DNA from: Chondrus crispus
Lineage: Eukaryota; Rhodophyta; Florideophyceae; Gigartinales; Gigartinaceae
Assembly (NCBI RefSeq): GCF_000350225.1
Contig: NW_005179010.1
Coordinates: 78,603-142,602, forward strand
DNA length: 64,000 nucleotides
Direction of reading: 5' to 3'
The position numbers were made by a program, and so were the translations under genes. The notes under the pieces were generated by a model. The model did no database searches and was not told where the DNA came from. It saw only the letters and a list, made by a program, of their open reading frames with translations. Positions 22,501-35,699 of this stretch are shown piece by piece; the first letter of the stretch is position 1; each line of letters begins with the position of its first letter.

Positions 22501-22546
22501 AATGAAAAGCACGGGGGGACACGACTACAGGTATATGAGGATATGA
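19523..22546 (+). CDS. Membrane-anchored PKD-PA14-IPT-glucose/sorbosone dehydrogenase-like protein, long paralog
   Basis: 1007 aa from the ATG at 19523; the frame is open further upstream only from a GTG. Residues 5-26 (LLALAAGTILAIAIALSVSL) are a signal anchor. A ~130-residue Pro/Glu/Ser/Asp-rich stalk follows, much longer than in the paralog at 14079-16778. The remaining order is the same: PKD-like (DASRSHSHFYDPGPPPVLAQ), PA14-like (GIFCYYYNEVAADGF), IPT/TIG (LSPPNSTLAGGGMLQISGSG), quinoprotein-dehydrogenase-like beta-propeller (NHDHGVNNLVFDDDGLLHFQ, PGWRNSFDLILHSNGMIYAT) and a last IPT/TIG (PFRGPVGGRNEVLVAVDGLG), ending DYRYMRI against DYRYMKI in the paralog. The pair clearly arose by duplication and inversion. 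The long acidic stalk may hold the domains off the membrane. Expression from the shared upstream region is possible but unproven. Confidence 0.88.
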   Translation: MRTSLLALAAGTILAIAIALSVSLVARSSTRGAAQVVQSPSASLAPEEQLTSSPQLTPEDPQQTDLEQPAESLLPQLEQPTESSPPEPLAPLPSPSFVGPRPSDSPPQPSYEGEIIDGPELGEDPDNDLGPQISTQPDNADGEEAGAESPAPTDEDSSNADLADDETHTLGYEHVAHAVPGREYDVIDLDGNGEEIVLLDASRSHSHFYDPGPPPVLAQIVSWVWFDPESGEELSQASTAFLTFPLGNTTVALKVVDDFGNTHEETTTVLVRESVREGIFCYYYNEVAADGFTITLENNVVNGLLPVYGEELSEIDFDGETEFPDQVSSAAFQVRCIFSIDLPAPESARFSVAHYGPFRMLRDIPDGHEIVMENYDWDNITTSTVTELPAGRHTLTVIYLRIAEQPAFLKLVDVPAQPLHNVAFQLPLIYELSPPNSTLAGGGMLQISGSGFWSSPNVYLNGGETVIEPDQDRSTKDLLVVFVPPAEQAGTVEVTIGNAVGGSNILNFTYAEDALAPIKFEETRVRAADNTSFKLELISNIQYGPDHRLYLASLNSFVYSLEIDEELRASDICQSESFGYLRTVIGLAFNPADPEIILYASSSIFYWGASDLEGDMLWANGQVSKLRPNFNGNCLGIDGAPIITGLPVSNHDHGVNNLVFDDDGLLHFQVGAATNAGKPDETIGGIDESPLSAASLVADIYSPGFNGTIVYDSNDPGTANQIAGDVTVYAPGWRNSFDLILHSNGMIYATDNGANAEFGNRSTSCTESDLISPYHSDDRLGIVTEGKYAGHANRNRGRNDPKQCIWKNPFEPATEDFMPPIATLESSTDGLIEYTADLFDGQLKSNILASKFSTNDPNNNGRVYRVQLDEKGQLEDDIESLWEGSGLSIEMTPWGDILMPRLYEAEIMALKPDYVAKKDGRLISVSPFRGPVGGRNEVLVAVDGLGKQGIALFDGKPCTDVREQTERSFKCDAPAGEPGKSVQVAIQIRNGPLMKSTGGHDYRYMRI

Positions 22547-22778
22547 ACGGCTTCGACACGAAAGAAATCCTCTCAGACGGGATTCGGCAACTGTTTGCCG
22601 ACAATGGTTTGGCGACAAGAGCATGGACAGTAGATGGAATGGCGGCTATTTTCGGAACGCTACCTATTCTTCTCTTTCTCCAGCTCGTTAGAATACGGAG
22701 CGCTGCAATAGAATCCCACACAGGTTATTACAAGTGTACAATATATATTGTCGATAATGTACATACATAATAAAGTTA

Positions 22779-22835
22779 AAAAGAAAGAATTGCAAGTCCA
22801 ATACGTCACGTATTGGACCTGCAATTCTTTCTTTT
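22779..22835. repeat. 28-bp inverted repeat with 1-nt spacer
   Basis: The left arm 22779-22806 (starting AAAAGAAAGAATTGCAAGTC) and the right arm 22808-22835 are complementary at 27 of 28 positions around a single C. It lies about 230 bp past the stop codon of the long paralog, in its likely 3' region, so it could be a hairpin in the transcript or simply a fold-back duplication. Confidence 0.88.
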
Positions 22836-25765
<2,930 letters not shown>

Positions 25766-26616
25766 GCCGACCCCGTCTTGTCTGGGAAGACATTGGTCTC
25801 CGTCCTATGTTGGGGAAGGACGGCACGAATGTCGTGTATGTGGTGTATATCATAGTTGGGTTCGATGTTGATGGAATGTTTTCAATGGTGGCGGAAGTAA
25901 TTTGGAATTTTGCTTGCGCCTTGAACTGCTAAGCATGCATGCACAAGAGCAGACAAACAACACGAAGATGATGAAATGAGGTGAGATTGCGCATTGGAAG
26001 GACGAAAACGTTCATTACACTTGCACGAGTGCGCTACAGAAGGCTCACCTCCAAGCATGTCATGGTCTTCGTTCTGATAGATACATTAGTGGAATCCCCG
26101 TAACAGAATCATTTTGTGTGTTGAATCTGGGATGCGCTCGCTCTGCGGCGATAGCAGTTTATTCCAGGCGTACTAACTTTCTCTTTTAGTGAAGTACATA
26201 TCTGGCAACACGTAAATATTATTCTACCTTTGTTGCACACACTCTTTGCTTTCCCTACGGTATTAAGGCAGCGCTGGGACCTAGCCTCACCGGCAAGGTT
26301 TCGCAAAAGCTTTTCCGTCGCGCATCATCGTTAACGGTGGAAGTGCAAAAAGTACTGACTTGGATCAAGGCGGCCCGGGGGGGGGGTACATATATTGTAA
26401 ACGCTTTACTTTCGTCCTTTTTTTCTGTAATTCGGCCTTCAGAATTCAACTGAATAATAAGTTTGAGAGACTGTCGAGATCACCAATGTACACTTATTAA
26501 GGCCCAGTAGAAGCAGCCAGTACTGGCTCACCACGCCTTCGTGGGACATTTTCGACTGCACGAACGTCAACGGGGAAGTGATATCCTCCACGCGCCCTTT
26601 TTTTCCAATTGTACCA
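25766..26616. other. Intergenic between helicase and aminopeptidase genes
   Basis: About 850 bp with no supported gene. A G-run at 26379-26387 and a T-rich tract just before the aminopeptidase ATG are visible. The stretch should hold the 3' region of the helicase and the promoter of the aminopeptidase. Confidence 0.4.
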
Positions 26617-29517
26617 ATGAACACCGTCGTCCGCAATGCTGCCTTTGTAGCTGCCAGCCTTACCCGTCCGCTTCCTATCCGAAGTACTCACGTTCTTCGT
26701 CGTTGGCGCCCAGCATCGTCTTTTGTTCCCACCCGTTCCTTCGCTTCACGCTCAATTCGTTCACGCATCATGCCTTTTGAGCAAGCCGCAGCCCCGGTCG
26801 CCAGCGCTGCTGGAGGTGCCAATACCGCCACAACCGCAATAGCACCGCCTTCCAACGAGCCGAAAGAAAAGTTTCTCAAGGATTACACCCCACCAAAGTT
26901 CTTGGTCTCTGACACGCACCTCAACTTTGAGCTTGACGATGACGGTCTAAATACCATCATCAAGGGCAAGCTATCCGTCGTTCCGAAATGCGATGTCGGC
27001 ACACCCTTCATTCTCGATGGGTCTGGTCTGCAACTTCTTGACGGAAGCGTGAAAGTTGATGGACGTGTTCTGGATCCTTCCGAATACGTATACAATACCG
27101 CCGCCAAAACGCTCACTATTGCCTCCGTGCCGTCAGGTCCGTTTACGTTTGAGAGCGAAGTATCCGTGAAGCCAGCGAAGAATACCGCACTTGATGGCTT
27201 GTACATGTCCACTGGCGACTACTGCACGCAGTGCGAGGCCGAGGCTTTTAGGAAGATCACCTTCTTCCCAGACAGGCCTGATGTTATGAGCAAGTTCACA
27301 GTCAGAATTTCAGCAGACAAGGTTAAGTACCCTGTGCTTCTGAGCAATGGCAACTGCATCTCTAGTGGTACTGAAACCGGCGATCCCTCTAGGCATTGGG
27401 TTGAATATGTTGATCCCTTCTCGAAGCCATGCTACTTGTTCGCGCTTGTCGCTGGTGACCTTTCGCATCTGGAAGATGAGTTTACTACCATGGGTGGTAG
27501 GAAAGTTACTCTTCGCGTGTATGTCAAGGGTGCTGGTGAGGTAGCGAAATGCCACCACGCCATGCGAAGCTTGCAGAAGGCCATGAAGTGGGACGAAGAC
27601 ACCTACGGACTGGAGTACAACTACGATATCTTCAATATTGTCGCTGTGCCGACGTTCGTATTCGGTGCCATGGAGAACACATCCCTCAATATCTTCAACT
27701 CGAAATACGTGCTTGTCAGTCCAGAGACAGCCACTGATAGTGACTTCAACGGCGTTGAGGGTGTTGTGGCACATGAATATTTCCACAACTACTCTGGGAA
27801 TAGGGTGACTGTGAGCTCCTGGTTCCAGCTTTCGCTGAAAGAGGGGCTAACAGTGTTCAGAGACCAGAGCTTCTCAGCTGACATGAACTCTGCAACGGTC
27901 AAGCGTATTCAAGACGTGACTAGCTTAAGGATCGCCCAGTTTGCAGAGGACGCCGGACCGATGGCTCACCCAATCCGCCCAGAGTCGTATATCACCTGTA
28001 ACTCCTTTTATACTGCAACAGTGTACAACAAAGGCGCAGAGGTCATTCGAATGCTGAAAACATTGGTTGGTCCAGAAGGTTTTAGGAAGGGTACAGATAT
28101 TTACTTTTCACGAAACGACGGCAAGGCTGTTACATGCGAAGACTGGGTGCAGGCCATCCAAGATGCAAACCCAGAGATTGACCTCGGGGTGTTCAGGAGG
28201 TGGTATTCGCAAGCTGGTACCCCAATCATCACGGTCGATGCGAAATACGACGAAACTACTTCCAGAATGACTCTATCATGCGACCAAGCGATCCCCCCGA
28301 CCAAAAAACAGCCGACGACACAAGCTGCTTTGATCCCCATGAAGATGGGATTGATCGGCCCCGATGGCAATGCTGTTCCTGTTGATATGGGAGATGGGAA
28401 GGCTCCAGAAGAGTCCAAGGTCTTGATACTTCAGGAGGCCCACACGGACTTCGTCCTTCACAATGTTCCAAAGGGCACTGTCCCTTCCTTGCTGCGCGAA
28501 TTCAGCGCCCCTGTCAAGATCGAGCGTAAAGGAGGCGTTTCAGCAGATGAGCTTGCGTTCATCATGGGTAACGATACGGATGAATTCAGTCGATGGGATG
28601 CAGGCCAGACTCTCTCCCTAAAATTTATCCTGGATTGTGTGAAGTCTGAAGGTGACTTTAGTGATGTGCCGCAAACTATGATCGACGCCTTCAGGAAAAC
28701 GCTACTCAACAAAAATATCGATGCCGCGTTGCGCGCTCAGGTGTTCAGGATACCGCCTGAGTCTTACATCACGGAGCAAATGGAACTTGCGGACCCCGTC
28801 CGTATTCGAGCAGCCAGGGAACACGTGATCAATCAGGTCGCGTCTGGTCTCGAACTGGACTTCAGGAAGATTCTTGACGAGGGTCTCGCAGAGACTGGTG
28901 AATACAAGTTGGACCCGGCCTCCCAAGGAACCCGCGCATTGAAAAACATTGCATTAATGTACCTCGGGGCACTCGAAAAGAAGGACATCCACGAACTTTG
29001 CCTTAAGATCGTTCGTGACGGATCAAATATGACAGATGTTCTGGCAGCGCTAGGTGTTCTATCCAACGCCAAGTGCGAAGAAAGGACTGTAGCACTTTCA
29101 GAGTTTTATGAAAAATGGCAATCGTACGGCCTGGTAGTAGACAAATGGTTGAGCATTCAGGCAACCTCTACCCGTGAAGATGTTCTGGGCATTGTTAAGG
29201 GGCTGACCGCGCACAAGTGTTACAGCGAGACAGTTCCGAATTCTGTGTATGCGTTGATTGGAGGGTACGGAAGAATGAACTTGCATATCCCCTCCGATGG
29301 TAGCGGATATAAGTTCCTTACGGACCAAGTTATTCATCTGAACAGCATCAACCCTCAGGTTGCGGCTCGTATGGCGAGATGCTTCACGCGCTGGCGCAAA
29401 TACGACAAGACACGACAGAATCAGATGGAAGCGGAATTGAGAAGGGTTAAGGCTACTGAAGGGTTGTCTGAGGATGTCTTCGAAGTTGTGAATAACTGTC
29501 TTGATCAAGCGGAGTAA
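26617..29517 (+). CDS. pepN: M1 metallo-aminopeptidase, PepN type, organelle-targeted
   Basis: 966 aa from the ATG at 26617; the longer frame starts with GTG. The first ~50 residues are Arg/Ser-rich without acids (VRNAAFVAASLTRPLPIRST...RRWRPASSF), a good mitochondrial or plastid presequence. The substrate motif GAMEN is at 350-354. The zinc site HEYFH is at 386-390, with the third ligand Glu409 in the LSLKEGLTVF segment, exactly 18 residues on (HExxH-x18-E). The context FGAMENTSLNIFN and HEYFHNYSGNRVT...WFQLSLKEGLTVFRDQSFS is that of bacterial PepN and its plant plastid/mitochondrial relatives rather than animal APN. The enzyme removes N-terminal residues from peptides, here probably clearing peptide debris in an organelle. 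The C-terminal helical domain is complete and the length is normal. Confidence 0.95.
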   Translation: MNTVVRNAAFVAASLTRPLPIRSTHVLRRWRPASSFVPTRSFASRSIRSRIMPFEQAAAPVASAAGGANTATTAIAPPSNEPKEKFLKDYTPPKFLVSDTHLNFELDDDGLNTIIKGKLSVVPKCDVGTPFILDGSGLQLLDGSVKVDGRVLDPSEYVYNTAAKTLTIASVPSGPFTFESEVSVKPAKNTALDGLYMSTGDYCTQCEAEAFRKITFFPDRPDVMSKFTVRISADKVKYPVLLSNGNCISSGTETGDPSRHWVEYVDPFSKPCYLFALVAGDLSHLEDEFTTMGGRKVTLRVYVKGAGEVAKCHHAMRSLQKAMKWDEDTYGLEYNYDIFNIVAVPTFVFGAMENTSLNIFNSKYVLVSPETATDSDFNGVEGVVAHEYFHNYSGNRVTVSSWFQLSLKEGLTVFRDQSFSADMNSATVKRIQDVTSLRIAQFAEDAGPMAHPIRPESYITCNSFYTATVYNKGAEVIRMLKTLVGPEGFRKGTDIYFSRNDGKAVTCEDWVQAIQDANPEIDLGVFRRWYSQAGTPIITVDAKYDETTSRMTLSCDQAIPPTKKQPTTQAALIPMKMGLIGPDGNAVPVDMGDGKAPEESKVLILQEAHTDFVLHNVPKGTVPSLLREFSAPVKIERKGGVSADELAFIMGNDTDEFSRWDAGQTLSLKFILDCVKSEGDFSDVPQTMIDAFRKTLLNKNIDAALRAQVFRIPPESYITEQMELADPVRIRAAREHVINQVASGLELDFRKILDEGLAETGEYKLDPASQGTRALKNIALMYLGALEKKDIHELCLKIVRDGSNMTDVLAALGVLSNAKCEERTVALSEFYEKWQSYGLVVDKWLSIQATSTREDVLGIVKGLTAHKCYSETVPNSVYALIGGYGRMNLHIPSDGSGYKFLTDQVIHLNSINPQVAARMARCFTRWRKYDKTRQNQMEAELRRVKATEGLSEDVFEVVNNCLDQAE

Positions 29518-29738
29518 GCAAGAAATGGCTGCGGGCAAATTATTGATCGATCTGTGCCAACTGGAGAAGCGTTGAGTTCCGCAGAGCTGCAGCTCGACGT
29601 CTGACCAAAGAAACTGGTGGGGGCCTTGCCGGAATTCTGCTGACTCCCGCCGAATGTCCTTTAATAAATCTGTGCTTGAGAAGGGGAGGCTGTTCTACAT
29701 TAGTTGACAACCATACGTGCATCGACATCTATTGGTGC

Positions 29739-30788
29739 TTACCGCACAGCAGAAACTAGTCGGAGGGCGCAGTACAAAAAGAAAAGGAATAAGCCATAGG
29801 TAATTACTTGGCACCGAACCCAGTACATCCAGGTCATTCGATTCCACCTCATTGGCCTTCCGTCAAAATGGCCTTTCTCCCTGAAACCGCGGAGAAAATC
29901 ATCTTTTTGCTCGTATAACTTATAGACCCACCTCTTCAGCTCCTCTTCGTCTTGCGGTATTTGATCAAGAGGGATACGTCGTTGATGTACATGAATTATT
30001 CGCTCTGCAAGTGAAGGCGTGAAATACATTTGCGGAAACGTCGGGTCCATATGCTTTTTGTCGGACTCTTGGTATCCAATGGTGACATCATAAACCGCCT
30101 TAGCACTTCCTCGCAATGCGTGTACGGTGGCAATAAACCCTTTTGTCCGTGGTTGAAGAACATGATCTAGAGTCTTGAGGTCTCGTTTCTTCGCAAAATC
30201 TTGAGCGGCCCTAAGTTTAGCACGAGTGAAACGAGTGCCCTCCAAATAATTAATGAGCCAATACGGGGCTCGTTCGCGACGGGGGTCCGTCAGGCTTGAA
30301 AAGACTTTTGTCATGCGTTGTGCGGCGCTGTCGGATTCCCTCTTGATGAAGATGACGACATCGAGAATCCAGCCGGCAAAACCGTAAATAGGAAAGACAA
30401 GCAAGGATCGCTTGGCAAGGAACTTGACATCGCCATGCATTCTGACTTGACGTGCCAGTGAGTATAGGACAATGGTATCTGCCCATGAGCGATGGTTGCA
30501 TACCAACAATGCGGACTCATTCGGGCAGAAGCTATCGCCCGTCATGACGAGGGTGATCCCGCCAAAGTGCTCCAGATGCCCCATGAAGACGGAAAACCAT
30601 GTGCGCAAGACGGACGAGCAGAAGCCGACGAGTGCGCGATGGCTAACCTTGAGAGTACGGCTAGTAATGACAGTAAGAGCAACAACGATATCGACGAGAA
30701 AGGCGGTGACGCAAGAGATCCAGACGGAGAAAGAGAGGGAATACAACAAACCGATGGCGAGTGTCAACGGTGGGGTGAGCCGTGTCAT
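29739..30788 (-). CDS. 1-acyl-glycerol-3-phosphate acyltransferase-like protein (LPLAT family)
   Basis: 349 aa from the ATG at 30788; the upstream extension starts with GTG. Two hydrophobic stretches lie in the first ~75 residues (LTLAIGLLYSLSFSVWISCV and the following VVALTVITSR region). Then comes acyltransferase block I NHRSWADTIV, with the catalytic His and Asp. Block III is EGTRFTRAK, and the segment LQPRTKGFIATVHALRGSAK is typical of AGPAT3/4/5 and plant LPAT2-type enzymes. A last hydrophobic segment (QVITYGLFLFFLYCALRLVS) ends the protein. Known relatives sit in the ER membrane and make phosphatidic acid or remodel lysophospholipids. Lysophosphatidic acid is the likeliest acceptor, but lysocardiolipin-type specificity cannot be excluded. 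The 3' end is convergent with the aminopeptidase gene, about 220 bp away. Confidence 0.9.
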   Translation of the reverse strand: MTRLTPPLTLAIGLLYSLSFSVWISCVTAFLVDIVVALTVITSRTLKVSHRALVGFCSSVLRTWFSVFMGHLEHFGGITLVMTGDSFCPNESALLVCNHRSWADTIVLYSLARQVRMHGDVKFLAKRSLLVFPIYGFAGWILDVVIFIKRESDSAAQRMTKVFSSLTDPRRERAPYWLINYLEGTRFTRAKLRAAQDFAKKRDLKTLDHVLQPRTKGFIATVHALRGSAKAVYDVTIGYQESDKKHMDPTFPQMYFTPSLAERIIHVHQRRIPLDQIPQDEEELKRWVYKLYEQKDDFLRGFREKGHFDGRPMRWNRMTWMYWVRCQVITYGLFLFFLYCALRLVSAVR

Positions 30789-31234
30789 GGTGGGAAGGGT
30801 ACGCGTGGCTGCGACATCCAACGTAATGAGAGTGCCGCGCGCGAGTGAGAACGCCAGAGGCTGACTGGAACACACGAGTTTGATTTAGGGTGAAGGCGAT
30901 GATGCGGAAATGATGGATCACGTGCGTGGCCAGATAGCGGCGATGATGCATAAGAGTGTCTGGTGGGAGAGTAGAGGGAGAAAATGAACGTCGCTTGAAT
31001 GAGCATAGTATTGATGCTGTACACTCAAAATTTGGGAAAATTGGAAAGTGTCTGAGGTTACAAGCCGCTCGGGATTCCAGCTTACAGTCGCGCAAGAAAC
31101 AGAAAGCGCCCCTCTCTGAGAAGACCTCAGAGGCAAACCTTGGTCCATTTTTAAAACTTTCTCGGCGAATCGAGCAAACAGTTTCAAAATGTTCTGCTTT
31201 AATTAGGATTTGTGATCGGTCCGGCTATACAGTA
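30789..31234. other. Intergenic, upstream of the acyltransferase gene
   Basis: About 450 bp up to the mariner end. It keeps an open minus-strand frame directly upstream of the acyltransferase ATG, but no convincing coding signal. The acyltransferase promoter should lie here. Confidence 0.4.
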
Positions 31235-31302
31235 CAGGGGGGTCGCGATATAGTGCCATCTTTGTTAGTGCCAGCTCCGATATAGTGCTACCCTTCTGCG
31301 GG

Positions 31303-31411
31303 TGTAGAGTCAAGCTTCCTTGTCTTTACTCTCGGGGCTCGCCGCCGTCGTCGGCGGCTATATATGCTCCTTGGGAGTGATTGTTATGATACGGTTTTCT
31401 ATATTACGACC
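31303..31411 (-). repeat. 3' LTR of the Copia element
   Basis: It matches the other LTR almost base for base and is preceded by GCGGG. A second copy of its edge word (TTTTCTATATTGCGACA) lies at about 31459-31475, next to a G-rich stretch that could be the polypurine tract. The inner boundary may therefore be nearer 31475. Confidence 0.8.
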
Positions 31412-34400
31412 GCCGGCGGGGAAGAAACGGTCGGAGGGAACGTTCCATCCTTGGGACGTTTTCTATATTGCGACACGCCCCTCGTTTCTTGCAGAGAGGC
31501 GTCGCGGGTGGGCGCGGTGTGCTCGGCGACGCGGAGTGGCAGTGCTGGGAGCTGGCCTTGAGGAAGGCGACGCGGGGCAGGGGCTTCGTGAGAAAGTCCG
31601 CCAGCTGCTCCGTAGTGGGGACTTGGAGCAGCGTGAGTGATTTGTTGGCCACCTGCTCCTGTATATAGTGGTGTTTAACGTCTATGTGTTTGGTGCGCTT
31701 TGTGGGGCCGCGGGAGTGTGCCATGTCGATCGCGCCCTTGTTGTCGACCTGGAGGGCGATGACGGGAGTGCCAGCCGGGATAGGTTGGGCATCGTGACGA
31801 ACGTCAGGCTTCCGGTCGATGCGCAGGGGCACAATGGGGCGAGTGGTGCGCAGGGTCATTTGTGTCATGGTCTTCGTGAGCCACGTGATATCCCGTGCGG
31901 CGCGTGAGGCGGCGATATACTCCGCCTCTGTCGAACTGAGGGTCACTGTGGCTTGGCGTTGAGAGGTCCACAGTATCGGGGCGCCGTTCGCGGTAAGGAG
32001 GACACCGGTGACGGAGCGTCGTGTGTCTGCATCTGCTGCGTAGTCACTATCCGAACTCGCTTCGATGTGCAACGTACCGTCAGGCGTGCCCGGGTAAAGG
32101 ACCCCGTCATGGACGCGGCCTTGGAGGTATCGTAGGACGACTTTGACTCCGTCGGCATGTCGGCGAGCGGGTGCGTGTAGATGTCGACCGAGGACGCCCA
32201 CGATGAAGGCAATCTGTGGCATGGTGGTGTCGGCTAAGAAGCGCAGAACGCCGACATCAGCGCGGTACGGCCGTGGGTCGGTCTGCGGTTCGTCGGCTTT
32301 GATTGCCGTCATGTCCGCTCCGGGTTCGTGCGGGGTATGGCTGGGGTTGCACGATTCCAACTGGTGATGCGCGAGGAGTTCGCGGACGAGCTTGGGGTTA
32401 CTCATCACGATGCCGGCGTCGGTGAGCTCGAATTTTAGTCCGGTATGTTGTATTGTGGGGCTCTCGCCAGTGAGTCTTTTGACGGTGACTTGCCACGTCT
32501 TAGTAAACGGGAGACAGAGTGCCGCAAGGTCTGCATGTGATGGTGCGGTGACCATGAAATCATCAGTGTCGGCCAGCATGTGTGCACGCTCGGAGCTGTT
32601 CGGGAGTGTGTGTGTGAAAGCGGCGGGCTCGGTGTCGACCGATGTCCATCCCCACGCGTGTAGGCATTTGTCGCGGTGGATGGCCCATAGGTGGCCAGCG
32701 TCCGGGGCGCCTTGCATAGCGCGTTGCATGACGCAAATCTTGCCCGGTGCGGCATATGAGCCGTCAAAGCGCGGCGGCTGGTGCATCGTCTGTCGGTAGG
32801 CTGGGTCCGACGGCGCGCGGGAGTACGCACCGGGGACGTCCCAGCTTTGCATGGCATATCCTTTAGAGGCGGCAGCGGCAACGATGAGGCGACGAGCGGG
32901 GTGGGAGGCCGTGTGGGATGCCGTACCGCTTGAGTTGTATTTCGTTCCAGCGGACATTTGGTCACCGCGTATGGCGCAACGGGCCTTCATCTTCTCCGGG
33001 GAGCCCGTTTCATCCGTCTTGAGTTTGTAGGTCATAATCCAGGGCCGTGGGGTGTCGTTAGGTCGGCGTGTGGCATATAGCCATGTTTTGAGGACGGTGT
33101 CGTGTCTGTGCAGCTCGGTATCGTGCGCGGCGGCCCATAAGTCGGCGTTAGGGAGGGTGCGTGCTTCGTTCCAATTGCGCGGGGCTCCTGTGTGTGTGGC
33201 GCGGTGCGCGTGATCCGGCGGCTGATACGGAGTTGGTTGAAATTCGACGGAGCGTGTGACGAATATGCGGTTCGTGTGGACGTCCTGCACGCGGTATTGG
33301 TGCGTGTTGGGAGCGCGAAGGTATCGCACTCGGATGGCTCGTGGTGCGAGTTTGGTCTTCTGCGCCGTGTTGGTCGTGAAACCGTGTTGGCCGAATGGCA
33401 GGAGATGGCCGGGGTCGGTCGCCTGGCCGAAGAAGGCCTCAATGGGGGGGCGGAGGAGCCCGCTGCGCTGCCGTTGCGGTATGTAGTTCATCTTTGAGAC
33501 GGCATCCAGCGCTGCCTCGGCCCAATACTGGGGCCGTAATTGCGAAGACGCGAGCGACGCACGCGTCGCGTTGAAAATGGAACGGATGCCTCGCTCGGCG
33601 TCAGGGTTTTGCGATGGCGAGTGCGGCGTCGTGGTGGTGACGATGGTGCCGTTCTGCCGGAGATTGTTGACGAGCCGCGGTATGACGAGTACCCTCGCGC
33701 CGTCAGCGTGGTAGCGGCGGAGCGTACGGCCAGTTTGTAGTTCCCATTGAGCGATACGAGCTTGGATGGCGGTGGCGGCGTCACTTTTGCTGCGGAGTGT
33801 AACGGCTGTTGTCATACGGGTGGCGCGGTCCACGAGGACCTGAAGCCAGCGGGCCTTACTCTCAACGGCGGGTGTGAGCGGCCCGGCGGTGTCTGTTGAA
33901 ACAACGTCCATGGGGGCTTTGGCGGTGATGAGGGCGGTATGGAACGGAGCTCTGGTCTGCTTGCCAGTGTGGCACGGGGTACAGTCTTTGTGTGGTGGCC
34001 GCATGGCGAGCGCGACCCGACGTAGGCGTAGAATGAGCTCGGGGTAGTGGGCGATCAAGCGGCGCAGGCCTTGCGGAGCGGCGTGGTTGAGGGTGGCGTG
34101 GAGGGGGTAGTGGGCGGCGGGGATTGGTGCAATAGTGGCGGTGAGCGCGGATTGCTGCTTGGGCACGCGGCGACGCTGCATTACGAATACGCCGCGGTCG
34201 GCCTTCCCGGTGGCATGGATGATGTGCGGTGGTGGTGGCCGTTGCTTCTTCGTGAAGAACACCGAGTCTCCTTGGATAATAACGTCGTGTCGCTTCGCGA
34301 CAGCGTGTCCGGATAGGAGGATGTCGGATAGCCCGGGGAGCGATGTGGCACCGGTGGTGAGGGGGTAGGGCGAAGTGGGGAGCGTGACGTGGCCGTCGCG

Positions 34401-35699
34401 AGAGCCGCGCACGCGAGCACCGTTGGCGACCGTGACCAGCCGCGACGACGGTTGGGAGTCCACCAGTGCGTTCTCGTCGATCAGGGGGACGAAAGTATGC
34501 GAGGCCGCGCTGTCGAATAGTATGCGACTGTCTGGAGGGGGGTAAAGGGAGCCGGTGGCGGAGTCGCCGTGGGCAGTAGATGCAGGCGCCGGGGCCCTGT
34601 TTATGTTCCCGAGAAGCTGTACCAGGGCTGCTAAATCGATGTCGCGATCGTGGGAGCGGCGATGGTCAGGAGTGGGGCGTCGTGGCAGGTGTACGGTGCC
34701 GGGGTGTTTGCACTCATGTGTGTAATGTGACTTCGCGTAGGGGTGCCACTTGCACTTCTTGACCCCAGAGGTGGCACTGTGAGTGTTGGTCGGCCGACGG
34801 TCACTCGAACGGAGGTAGCGATCGTGTGATGCAGCGCCAATGGCGGCGGCGGCGGTTTGGTGCTGCATTTTGTTGGCGATTTTCCGTAGGAGCTTCATGA
34901 CGTCAGTGAGCTGAACGGTGGAGTCTTCCTCGAACTGATCGAAGAGGTTTTCCAGTTCTGGAACGGCTTTGATGGTGTGCATGATGCGGGCGAGAAATGC
35001 CGATGGTTTGGCATAGTGGTGGGCGGGAGCACTGGCCAGGATCGTCGTACGAATATCTTGGTGCGTCTTGATAAACGTCTGCGGGCCGATATCATGGATG
35101 TAGAGGGATAGCCCTTGGGTGTTCAGCGATTCGATGTAGACGTCTTGATTCGGTGCCATGGACTTCAGAAGGGCCCAGGTGGTGCATGCGCAGTCCTCTG
35201 AGACGAAACCTCCCAGAGAGGCATCGACGGTAGCGGCGAGGATAGTGTTGAGCTTGCGATGGTTGCTGTGTGTCAGGGCGTCGGCGTCGATCGGCGGCGC
35301 GGTGGTCAAGAGGTCAAAGCAGAGGTAATGCTTGGTCAGGCGACAAATGTGGCGCGTCCATTGGTGGTAGTTGCTAAAGTCAGCGGCTAGACTAGGCGGG
35401 GTGACAACAGGCTTCCATGTTTCAGGTTGACGAGGTGACGGCGTGGACATGGTGGCCACACGCAGGGTGGCGGCTGGAGTGGGGCTGGGAACCGGTGCGG
35501 GACTGCCGGCGGGCGAGGGTGTGAAGCGGAGGGCTCGGGGGCCGCGCTTCTGGACGGTGACCGGTGTGTCACCGACGAGTTCGACGACGGGGGCGTCGGG
35601 GTTTGTGCGCTGGCTGCGACGGGGACCGGCGGGGGGTGAGTCGGCCAGTGTGGTGGGTGGGGTGAAGGAGCGGACGGTTAAGATTTCTGGCCCATAACC

